Origin: Oscillospiraceae bacterium | Lineage (GTDB): Bacteria > Bacillota > Clostridia > Oscillospirales > Oscillospiraceae | Length of the DNA stretch: 64,000 nucleotides | Direction: 5' to 3' | Assembly: GCA_017552325.1 (NCBI GenBank) | Contig: JAFZQE010000002.1 | Coordinates: forward strand, 62,001-126,000 | Shown here: in pieces, positions 17,517 through 25,052 of the stretch | How positions within the stretch are numbered: the stretch's first letter is position 1 | How the letters are laid out: every line of letters begins with the position of its first letter | Notes under the pieces: model-generated | What the model was told of the DNA's origin: nothing | What the model saw: only the letters and a program-made list of their open reading frames with translations | Databases searched by the model: none | Translations under genes and position numbers: made by a program

Positions 17517-18125
17517 ATGCTGATCAAAACCCTTCCGGTCGGCCAGCTGGAGACCAACTGCTACGTCGTCACCGACGAGCAGTCGCTGCGCTGCGCCGTT
17601 ATCGATCCCGGCGACGAGAGCAACACGATCCTCGATTATCTGGAGGAGAATCACCTGCGCTGCGAGGCGATCCTGCTGACGCACGGCCACTTTGACCATG
17701 TGGGCGCGGCGGAAGCGCTCGCGGAGGAGACCGGGGCAAAGGTCTACATGAACCGCCGCGACGACAGCGGCGGCCGCGACCTGCACCTGCCCTATTCCCT
17801 CCCCGCCGACGGCGTCTCCTACGACGAGGGCGACACGGTCGAGGTCGGCGCGCTGCGCTTTGAAGTCTTCGCCACGCCCGGCCACACGCCCGGCGGCGTC
17901 ACGCTGCGCTGCGGCGACGCGCTCTTTACCGGCGACACGCTGTTTCGCGGCAGCTGCGGACGCACCGATCTGCCCGGCGGCGACATGGACGAGGAGCTGA
18001 TGAGCCTGAAAAAGCTTTGCGCGCTGCCCGGCGACTACGAGGTCTACCCGGGGCACATGGACGCCTCGACGCTCGCCCGCGAGCGCGCGCTCAACTACTA
18101 CTGCCGCCTGGCCCAGCGGATGTGA
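17517..18125 (+). CDS. MBL-fold metallo-hydrolase (glyoxalase II-like)
   Basis: 202 residues. The metallo-beta-lactamase motif THGHFDHVG (HxHxDH) is at about 59-67, followed by the other metal ligands in TPGHTPG, TGDTLF and PGHM. Length and motif spacing match the small glyoxalase-II-like YcbL/YqgX group, which hydrolyse thioesters such as S-lactoylglutathione or related substrates using two metal ions. The physiological substrate in Firmicutes is not settled. It is the last gene of the recJ operon and is followed at once by a strong terminator. Confidence 0.88.
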   Translation: MLIKTLPVGQLETNCYVVTDEQSLRCAVIDPGDESNTILDYLEENHLRCEAILLTHGHFDHVGAAEALAEETGAKVYMNRRDDSGGRDLHLPYSLPADGVSYDEGDTVEVGALRFEVFATPGHTPGGVTLRCGDALFTGDTLFRGSCGRTDLPGGDMDEELMSLKKLCALPGDYEVYPGHMDASTLARERALNYYCRLAQRM

Positions 18126-18131
18126 GGGCAT

Positions 18132-18177
18132 AAAAAAACACGGAGGAGACTGTTTTCGGTCTCCTCCGTGTTTTTTT
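18132..18177. terminator. Strong bidirectional terminator
   Basis: A 19-bp stem from A7 CACGGAGGAGAC (18132-18150) to its complement ending in T7 (18159-18177). It lies between the convergent MBL and ApbE-like genes. Confidence 0.95.
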
Positions 18178-18182
18178 GCCGT

Positions 18183-19403
18183 TCAGCGGAGCTCTTTGGC
18201 AATCCAGCCGTAGTCTTCGCAGACGGTAAAGACGTCGCCGCTGACGTAGACGGTCGGATCCCCGTCGTTGAGGATATAGGCGATCTCCGCCGGGCTTGCC
18301 AGCACGGCCCTGCGCAGCGCCTCCGCCGTCGGCGCCTCCTGCAGCTTCAGGTTCTCGTAGCAGGCGTCAGCCGGATCGTCGGCGATGCTCACCGCCGCCT
18401 GGATCACATTGCGGTACTCGCCGGAGGCCGGGATCCATGGGTGGCGCAGCTGCCCGTCCAGCTCATAATAGCCCGCTTCTCCCTCTCGTTCCGCAAAGCA
18501 GCGCATGAAGCTCGCCGCACGGCCGCCGGCCGCGGGCGCCGCAGCCGCCTGGGCCACGCCCTCCTCCGTCACGCCGTAGAGGAAAAGCTCGCCGACGGGG
18601 TTGCGGCTGAGAAGGACGACCGCGCCGCTGCTCATCGAGAGATAGCCCTTCTGATAGCCGGCGCCTTCCAGGCTGTCCGCCAGCAGCTGCAGCTCATAGG
18701 CGTCGTGCAGCAGTCCGAGATCCAGGATCGGCCCATCCAGCTCCAGCTCCCGCAGCAGGGCGAGGTACTCCTCCGAGACCTCAAGACGGACCACGTACCG
18801 CTCGGCGTCCACGATCACCAGGTCGAAGTTGGACAGATCGTTCCCTGCCTCACACAGGCGATCCAGGCGCTCGCGCTGATTCTCGTCGCGCAGCGGATCG
18901 AAATCCTGCGGCTCGCTGAGGTAGCGGATGTCCTGCCAGGCGCGGTAAAAGGCGCCGTCGAACATGTTGTAGCCCTTCTGCTCGAGGGTCTTTTCCTTCG
19001 CATCGCTCAGCACGCGGAAAAGCTCGGGGCCGACCGTGACGTCCTCGCCGATATGCGCGTTGAGCGCGGCGATATTCGGGAAATCCTCGTATTCGGTCTC
19101 CGCGTCCAGGAGCTTGTACACCCGCAGCAGCTGCGGGGAATAAAAGGCGCTGAGCTCCCTCATGGCCACTTTGACGTCGCTGCTGCTCCCGTCGAAGTAA
19201 TACGAAAAGGTGATGCCCTGATTGTACATCCTGAGCTCTTCATTCACCTCGGTGTCGACGTCGTGATAGCCGGCGTCTTTCCTGCCGATGTTCAGCACGC
19301 CGAGGGTGATCCCGCCGACGGCGACGACCAGCGCCACAACGAAAGCCACGACCCGCGGCCACAGACGCTTGTTGTCCGGATCCTGTTTTTTCCGATTTTT
19401 CAT
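18183..19403 (-). CDS. Membrane-anchored, divergent ApbE-like protein
   Basis: 406 residues: a basic N terminus, one membrane helix (about 17-38), then an external domain. Its order of motifs follows ApbE (FAD:protein FMN transferase): an IAALNAHIGEDVTVGPELF segment (111-129) as in ...LNxxxGxxVxVxxEL, then GAFYRAWQDI (150-159), LDLGLLHDAYELQ (227-239) where ApbE has LDLGAIAKGYA, and SMSSGAVVLL (256-265) where ApbE has NAGG. The Lys and double Gly used for FAD binding and catalysis are missing, so it is probably not an active flavin transferase. The relation is by eye and needs profile searching. It sits downstream of opp system 1 but has its own terminators on both sides. Confidence 0.5.
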   Translation of the reverse strand: MKNRKKQDPDNKRLWPRVVAFVVALVVAVGGITLGVLNIGRKDAGYHDVDTEVNEELRMYNQGITFSYYFDGSSSDVKVAMRELSAFYSPQLLRVYKLLDAETEYEDFPNIAALNAHIGEDVTVGPELFRVLSDAKEKTLEQKGYNMFDGAFYRAWQDIRYLSEPQDFDPLRDENQRERLDRLCEAGNDLSNFDLVIVDAERYVVRLEVSEEYLALLRELELDGPILDLGLLHDAYELQLLADSLEGAGYQKGYLSMSSGAVVLLSRNPVGELFLYGVTEEGVAQAAAAPAAGGRAASFMRCFAEREGEAGYYELDGQLRHPWIPASGEYRNVIQAAVSIADDPADACYENLKLQEAPTAEALRRAVLASPAEIAYILNDGDPTVYVSGDVFTVCEDYGWIAKELR

Positions 19404-19415
19404 AGGCCAATAAAG

Positions 19416-19452
19416 GAAATAACGAACCGCAGATCCTGCGGTCCGTTATTTC
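19416..19452 (-). terminator. Terminator of opp operon 1
   Basis: GAAATAACG and ACCGCAG pair with CTGCGGT and CGTTATTTC around an ATC loop (one mismatch), 12 nt past the oppF1 stop on the minus strand. The T run is broken, so strength is moderate. Confidence 0.65.
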
Positions 19453-19463
19453 TTCTCCGTAAA

Positions 19464-20411
19464 TTACTCGCCGTAGCGTATTTTCTTGTACTTTTCGATC
19501 TCGCTCGGGCTGCCGAAGACCATGTGGCCGTTGCCGATGTCGACAAGCGACGGCTGCTCGACCGAGTAGTCGTGCATCTCGGAGGGCTTGTAGATAAAGA
19601 GCTTCTTTCCCTTCTCAATGATCGGATCCGGGATCGGGATCGCGGAGATCAGAGACTTGGTGTAGGGGTGCAGCGGATAGGCGAACAGCTCCTCGGTCTC
19701 GGCGATCTCCATGATGCGGCCCTTGTAGATGACCACGATGCGGTCGCTGATGAAGCGGACGATGGACAGGTCATGCGCGATGAACAGGTAGGTCAGCCCG
19801 CGTTCCCTCTGGAACTTTTTCAGGAGGTTGAGCACCTGGGCGCGGATGGACACGTCCAGCGCGGAGATCGGCTCGTCGGCCACGACGAACTCGGGCTCCA
19901 TGACGATCGAGCGGGCCAGGCCGACACGCTGGCGCTGACCGCCGGAGAATTCGTGCGGGTAGCGGGTCAGGTGCTCGGGCAGCAGGCCGACGTCGCGGAT
20001 GATCTTTTCGATCTTGGCGATGCGCTCCTTGTCGTCCTTGTAGAGATGGAAGTTGTACAGGCCCTCGGAAATGATGTACTCGATGGTGGCGCGCTCGTTC
20101 AGAGACGCGGCGGGATCCTGGAAGATCATCTGGATCTTGCGGATGACCTCGCGGTCGTCCTTGCGGGAGAGCTTGCCGGAGATCTTTTTCCCGTCGTAGT
20201 AGATCGCGCCGGCCGAGCAGGGATTGATCCTCACGATGGCGCGGCCGATCGTCGTCTTGCCGGAGCCGGACTCGCCCACCAGCGAGAGGGTCTCGCCCTT
20301 GTAGATGTCAAAGCTGACATTGTCGACCGCCTTGAAGGCCTTCTTGCCGCGGCCGAACACGACGTCCAGATTCTGGATCGAAAGCAGCGCTTTCTTTTCG
20401 TTTGTATCCAT
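19464..20411 (-). CDS. Oligopeptide ABC transporter ATP-binding protein OppF (system 1)
   Basis: 315 residues, the usual OppF/DppF length. Walker A GESGSGKT (about 45-52), Q-loop IQMIFQDP, signature FSGGQRQR, Walker B FVVADEP, switch His in FIAHDL and the C-terminal oligopeptide-family segment [18 protein letters not shown] are all intact. It forms the ATPase pair with OppD1 under the OppB1-OppC1 permease, powering import of peptides bound by OppA1. It is the only ATPase of the two systems without an insertion. It is last in oppA-B-C-D-F, 10 bp after oppD1. Confidence 0.92.
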   Translation of the reverse strand: MDTNEKKALLSIQNLDVVFGRGKKAFKAVDNVSFDIYKGETLSLVGESGSGKTTIGRAIVRINPCSAGAIYYDGKKISGKLSRKDDREVIRKIQMIFQDPAASLNERATIEYIISEGLYNFHLYKDDKERIAKIEKIIRDVGLLPEHLTRYPHEFSGGQRQRVGLARSIVMEPEFVVADEPISALDVSIRAQVLNLLKKFQRERGLTYLFIAHDLSIVRFISDRIVVIYKGRIMEIAETEELFAYPLHPYTKSLISAIPIPDPIIEKGKKLFIYKPSEMHDYSVEQPSLVDIGNGHMVFGSPSEIEKYKKIRYGE

Positions 20412-20421
20412 GGCTGCCTCC

Positions 20422-22218
20422 TTATTCGTTCAGGTCCACGTAGGTCCTGGAGATCTTTTCGTGCAGATTCTGGATGTTGCTCGGGGGATCCACCTTCGGG
20501 GCGCGCGGATCCAGCAGCCAGGTCTTCGCGAAGTGCGTGTCGCTGATCTGGAACATGGGCGGCTCCTCCTGCATGTCGATCGCCATGGCGTACTGGCTTC
20601 TGGGAGCGAAGGCGTCGCCGACGATCTTGTTGTACAGGGAGGGAGGCGTGCCGGGAATGGAGAAGAGGTCGGTGCCCTTCTCGCACAGCTGCGGCAGGGA
20701 GTTGAGCAGGGCCCAGGTGTAGGGATGCCGCGGTTCGTAGAAGATCTCTTCCACCGTGCCGATCTCGACGATCTGCCCGCCGTAGAGCACGGCCACGCGC
20801 TCGGCCACGTTGGCCACGACGCCCAGGTCGTGGGTGATGTAGACCGTCGTGAAGCCCAGCTCACGCTGCAGATCCTTGATCAGGCGGATGATCTGCGCCT
20901 GGATCGTCACGTCCAGAGCCGTCGTCGGCTCGTCGCAGATGAGGATCTTGGGCTGGCAGCTCAGGGCGATCGCGATAACGATGCGCTGCCGCATGCCGCC
21001 GGAATACTCGAAGGGATAGTCGTCGAAGCGCTTCTCCGGGTCGGGGATGCCGACCTTGCGCATGATGTCGATCGTGCGCTCTTTGGCCTCGGCGTCGGAG
21101 CACTGCTGGTGCTTCTTGATGACCGTCATGATCTGCTTGCCGATCGTGATGACCGGGTTGAGCGAGGTCATCGGGTCCTGGAACACGGTGGCGATGCGCG
21201 CGCCGCGGATCTTCTGCCAGTCCTTCGTGTACTTGACCTTGGCGCAGTCGATGATGGCCGTGCCGTGCAGGATCTGTTTCTCCTCATCGTAGGACTCGTA
21301 CTGCACGCGGAAGCCGCAGTGCTCGAAGATGGCGTTGAGGATCTCGGGATCGTTCAGGTCCTCGCCGAGGGACATCGCCGTGCGGAAGTCCTTCTTCATC
21401 CTGTGAAGGAAAACGTACTGATCCTTGACGGGGTAGCGGGCGAAGGAGAGGACGATCTCGCGGGCGATTTTCTCGTTGCGCTTGAGCACGTCGTCGCGTA
21501 GCCCGTTGGGATTGCCGGCCTGGTCGTCCGTCTTGATCTTCTGCTGACGCAGGGCTTCCAGCTCGGCCAGCTGCTTCTTGTCGGCAGCCGCCTTTTCACT
21601 GTTGTTCCGGTAAGACGCCGTGCGGTTTTTGGACAGCGTGTCGCGTTCCTTCTGGATGGCTTCGCGCTGCTGCTTGAGACCGCGGATCTCCTCCTCGACC
21701 TGCGCGTATTCCGCCGCGTCGGCCTTGCGGTCGAGCGTCCAGAGATAGTTCGTTCTGTCGATGACCGAGTCGCCGACTTCCTTGATGCGAAGCTCGAAAT
21801 CCGCTTCTTCCTCCATGGAGAGGGTCTTGGACTGCTTGATCGCCTGCTTCTTCTCCTGGATCGCGCGGAACTCGGCGGCGCCGCGCTCCAGCGGAGACAG
21901 CGAATCGAGCATCTTCCTGGCCCGGCTCAGCAGATTCCGGTTGTGCGGGGTCATGTTGACGTCGGTCTTGGAGATCTCGTCGTCGGAGAAGATGATGCTG
22001 CCCTGCGGGATGAAGCCGTTGGCGTCGAGCATGCCGGCAAAGGTCTTGGTCAGCACGGATTTGCCCGAGCCGGACTCGCCCACGATGGCCAGCGATTCAT
22101 TTTCATAGACGTCCAGCGAGACGTTGCGGATGGCCGTCAGGATACGGCCGCGCACGTTGAACTTGACCTCGACGTTTCTCAGGGAGAGGAGAACTTTCCT
22201 TTCGTTGTTTTCGTTCAT
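20422..22218 (-). CDS. Oligopeptide ABC transporter ATP-binding protein OppD with ~250-residue insertion (system 1)
   Basis: 598 residues against about 330-350 for usual OppD. Walker A GESGSGKS is at 47-54, but the Q-loop ([11 protein letters not shown]347) comes only ~290 residues later, where ~35-45 is normal. The inserted part, about 85-335, is highly charged and helical, with coiled-coil-like stretches ([20 protein letters not shown] near 172-191 and [16 protein letters not shown] near 214-229). After it the domain is normal: signature YSGGMRQR (405-412), Walker B ILICDEP (425-431), switch His (463) and the PLHPYTW-like tail. All catalytic parts remain, so it should be active; the insertion may contact another protein or OppF1. 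No frame break separates the parts. Confidence 0.85.
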   Translation of the reverse strand: MNENNERKVLLSLRNVEVKFNVRGRILTAIRNVSLDVYENESLAIVGESGSGKSVLTKTFAGMLDANGFIPQGSIIFSDDEISKTDVNMTPHNRNLLSRARKMLDSLSPLERGAAEFRAIQEKKQAIKQSKTLSMEEEADFELRIKEVGDSVIDRTNYLWTLDRKADAAEYAQVEEEIRGLKQQREAIQKERDTLSKNRTASYRNNSEKAAADKKQLAELEALRQQKIKTDDQAGNPNGLRDDVLKRNEKIAREIVLSFARYPVKDQYVFLHRMKKDFRTAMSLGEDLNDPEILNAIFEHCGFRVQYESYDEEKQILHGTAIIDCAKVKYTKDWQKIRGARIATVFQDPMTSLNPVITIGKQIMTVIKKHQQCSDAEAKERTIDIMRKVGIPDPEKRFDDYPFEYSGGMRQRIVIAIALSCQPKILICDEPTTALDVTIQAQIIRLIKDLQRELGFTTVYITHDLGVVANVAERVAVLYGGQIVEIGTVEEIFYEPRHPYTWALLNSLPQLCEKGTDLFSIPGTPPSLYNKIVGDAFAPRSQYAMAIDMQEEPPMFQISDTHFAKTWLLDPRAPKVDPPSNIQNLHEKISRTYVDLNE

Positions 22219-22230
22219 GATCTCTCCTCC

Positions 22231-23196
22231 TTACATGTGCGTCCTCGGGTCAGAGGCGTCCGCCAGGTTCTGGCCCAGGAAGTACAGCAAAATCGTGAGT
22301 ATGGACGCGATGATGACCGGTGGCCAGAAGGCCCAGGGGTAGGTCAGGAACGCGGTCTGTCCCTGCTGGATCATGCGGCCCAGCGAGGGGACCGAGGCGC
22401 TCAGGCCGATGCCGATGAAGCTCAGGAACACCTCGGAGTTGATGTAGCCGGGCAGGTTGGTGGCCAGCAGCGTCACGATGACGCTGATGAGGTAGGGCAG
22501 GATGTTCTTGCTGACTACGCGGTTGATCGGCGTGCCCAGGCAGCGGGAGGCCAGCGAATACTCGCGGTCGCGGATGATCATGACCTGGGTACGGATGAAG
22601 TAGGCGATGCCCAGCCAGCCGGTGATGGTCAGCGCGAAGACGAAGGGCCAGAAGCCGGAGCCGATGATGTACACCAGCACGGACAGCAGCAGGATGTCGG
22701 GGACGTTCGCGACGATGTTGAAGATGACGAGCATCACGGCGTCAAAGCGCTTGGAATAGCCCCAGACGGCGCCGATGATGATGCCGATGGTCATGTTGAT
22801 GGCAGCGCAGGTCACCGCCAGCAGCAGTGAGGTCCTCGCCGAAGACCAGATGCCGTACATGATCGAGTTGCCGAGCTGGCCGGTGCCGAGGCACCACTTG
22901 ATCCCGTTGCTGCCGAAATAGGTGATGGCCTCGCTCGGCTTCAGGTTGTAGGTCTTGGCGTCCAGCACGTTCTCATAGGGGTCATAGGGCCAGAAGATCG
23001 GCAGGAGGAAGGCCGCGAGGAAGAGCAGCACCAGCAGGATGATCATCACGATGTTGATCTTCTTCTTGAAGAACATGCGGAAGACGCTGCGCCAGTAGGA
23101 GTAGCGCGGCGCGGTGATCTTTTCCGACGCGATCTCGTCGCGGTCGATGAAGCGGAAAAGCTCGGCGTTCTGAAGATTGGACGTGTTGTTGTTCAT
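22231..23196 (-). CDS. Oligopeptide ABC transporter permease OppC (system 1)
   Basis: 321 residues with the usual OppC plan: a cytoplasmic N terminus, one helix (about 47-69), an external loop, then five helices of the BPD_transp_1 domain. The EAA-like coupling loop is ASRCLGTPINRVVSKNILPY. It has no large insertion. The start overlaps the stop of oppB1 by one base (ATGA-type junction near 23196), so the permease genes are translationally coupled. Confidence 0.9.
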   Translation of the reverse strand: MNNNTSNLQNAELFRFIDRDEIASEKITAPRYSYWRSVFRMFFKKKINIVMIILLVLLFLAAFLLPIFWPYDPYENVLDAKTYNLKPSEAITYFGSNGIKWCLGTGQLGNSIMYGIWSSARTSLLLAVTCAAINMTIGIIIGAVWGYSKRFDAVMLVIFNIVANVPDILLLSVLVYIIGSGFWPFVFALTITGWLGIAYFIRTQVMIIRDREYSLASRCLGTPINRVVSKNILPYLISVIVTLLATNLPGYINSEVFLSFIGIGLSASVPSLGRMIQQGQTAFLTYPWAFWPPVIIASILTILLYFLGQNLADASDPRTHM

Positions 23197-24779
23197 TATC
23201 TTCCGCCTCCTTTGTCCGCATTCAGGGAGATGCGCGGGTCATACTTGGCCATCAGCAGGTCGCCGAGGATCTGGGACAGAATTGACAGGGTCGTGTAGAA
23301 AACCGTGACGGCCACGATAACGCCGTTGTCGTGCGTGTTGATCGCCTGCGTCAGCAGACGGCCGACGCCGGGCACGGAGTACACCGTCTCGGTGATGATG
23401 GCGCCGACCAGACATCCGAGGATCGTGCCCGGGATGCCGTGGACGATCGGGATCATCGCGTTCTTGGCGATGTGCGTGCTGTAGATCTCGTGCTCGGACA
23501 GGCCCTGGGACCGGGCGAACTTCACGTAGTCGGAGTTCATCTGGTCGATCATGTAGCGCCGCACCCAGCGCATCAGGCCGCCGATCTCACGCAGGGACAG
23601 CGAGAGGGTGGGCAGAATGAAGGCCAGGATCGGGACCGTGGCGACGGCGAACTTGTACGGCAGCTTGAAGAGCGTGGTGCCGAGGGCGGCGAACATGAAG
23701 ATGTAGGCCAGCGCAGGCACGGACATGATGAAGATGATGTACGCGTTGCCCAGCTTGTCCGGCAGCTTGTCCTTCTTGCGGGCGTTGAGGATGCCGAGCG
23801 GGAGGCCGATGCCGTAGGCGATCATCGAGGCGAAGATGCCGATGACAAAGGAGGTCTCCAGCATGCTCATGCCGCTGCGGTTGTAGGAATAGACGGTGTA
23901 TTTGTCGGGGAACTGCGTCTTTTCCACGTCGCTGAGCGTGCCGGTGTTGTAGGACAGGCTGTGGAAATTGATGGCCGTTTCCACGTATTCGTCGGTCCCC
24001 AGCTTGGTCGGGTACTGCGTTTTTACCGTTTTCAGCTCGCCGGAAACCGGGGTAGAGATGACCGTGGTGATTTCCTGGCCGCGGTAACGGGTGAAAGAGG
24101 TGCCCAGGTTCAGATGCAGCCAGTTCTGATGGATGAACGGGAAACGCCCGTCGAAATACAGCAGGTATTTATGCTGTGTGCCTGAGCCGACGATGGCAAA
24201 CAGACCGGAATACGGGTCTTTCTCAAAGCGGACATAGCGCTCGGTCAGCTCCGGATCCTGGACCATGTTCTTGTTTTCGGCCGTGATAAAGCCCTTGATA
24301 TAGTCGACCAGACGCCATACGACGCTCTTTTCCTCGATGGCGATCAGATAGCCGGTGCCGCCGGGCTTGGTTTTGCCGGATCTGTACTTGATCGGCTCGA
24401 GATAGCGGAGCTTGTAACCCTTGTTGTAATAGGTCTGCATGAACTCCTTGACCGATTCGTTCTCCTTCCAGCCCTCTTTCTGGATGGCGTCCTTGTCGGT
24501 CTTGTAGTCCTTCTGGGTCGTGTAGTCCGCGCCGTAGATCCCTTCATACTTGGTCTTCAGGAATGAGGTGTAGTCCACGTAGTTCATATACCCGTACTTG
24601 CCATACATGGTATATTCGTAAATGATTCGATCGTTGTTGCTCTTCTTGTTCCATACGTCGTCGGTCTGGAAAATGACCTTGCGGTCAATGGCGGTGTATA
24701 CCAGAAGCATAACGACCATCACGACGACGAGCAGGGAAAAAATCGAGAACAGGATACGCTTAAGCATGTATTTTCTCAT
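23196..24779 (-). CDS. Oligopeptide ABC transporter permease OppB with large external insertion (system 1)
   Basis: 527 residues against about 310-340 for usual OppB. After the first helix (about 9-29) a ~280-residue, Tyr/Lys-rich soluble segment (30-310) replaces the normal external loop of ~70 residues. The five-helix permease core starts near 312 and keeps the coupling loop ARSQGLSEHEIYSTHIAKNA and the OppB hallmark SVPGVGRLL. The topology puts the insertion outside the cell next to the OppA1 docking face, so it may act as a docking or gating domain (inference). It lies after a 270-bp gap from oppA1 that contains a hairpin. Confidence 0.85.
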   Translation of the reverse strand: MRKYMLKRILFSIFSLLVVVMVVMLLVYTAIDRKVIFQTDDVWNKKSNNDRIIYEYTMYGKYGYMNYVDYTSFLKTKYEGIYGADYTTQKDYKTDKDAIQKEGWKENESVKEFMQTYYNKGYKLRYLEPIKYRSGKTKPGGTGYLIAIEEKSVVWRLVDYIKGFITAENKNMVQDPELTERYVRFEKDPYSGLFAIVGSGTQHKYLLYFDGRFPFIHQNWLHLNLGTSFTRYRGQEITTVISTPVSGELKTVKTQYPTKLGTDEYVETAINFHSLSYNTGTLSDVEKTQFPDKYTVYSYNRSGMSMLETSFVIGIFASMIAYGIGLPLGILNARKKDKLPDKLGNAYIIFIMSVPALAYIFMFAALGTTLFKLPYKFAVATVPILAFILPTLSLSLREIGGLMRWVRRYMIDQMNSDYVKFARSQGLSEHEIYSTHIAKNAMIPIVHGIPGTILGCLVGAIITETVYSVPGVGRLLTQAINTHDNGVIVAVTVFYTTLSILSQILGDLLMAKYDPRISLNADKGGGR

Positions 24780-24979
24780 ATTCCGTTCCCTCCGCCGGGG
24801 GAGTCAGCCGGCGGAATCCTCCTTCTCCTTGATTAGTCGACGAAAACAGAAAGTGAAAAGCTAAGTTCCGTCTCCAAGTCGGTTCTTGAAGACGTCCAGA
24901 CGCCAAAAGCAGTTTGTCAGTCCACTGCCGTTTGGAAAAAGAACTTAACTTTCCACTTTTGTATGTTTTATGGATGAAA

Positions 24980-25009
24980 CACATAGGAGGACTTTCGTCC
25001 CCCTATGTG
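24980..25009 (-). terminator. Hairpin between oppA1 and oppB1 (partial terminator or mRNA stabiliser)
   Basis: CACATAGG and GGAC pair with GTCC and CCTATGTG around a TTTC loop, with one A/C mismatch. It is 44 nt past the oppA1 stop and has a weak T tail on the minus strand. Such hairpins often allow more OppA than permease to be made. The remaining 200 bp to oppB1 (24780-24979) shows no convincing gene. Confidence 0.55.
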
Positions 25010-25052
25010 CTTCAAACTTGTTGGACGAACCTTGACGGCTCGCTGTTGAGGA

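Noticed and set aside
24760..24984. A 74-codon frame between oppA1 and oppB1
   Set aside because: No ribosome site, no family resemblance, and it overlaps the intergenic hairpin edge and the oppB1 start.
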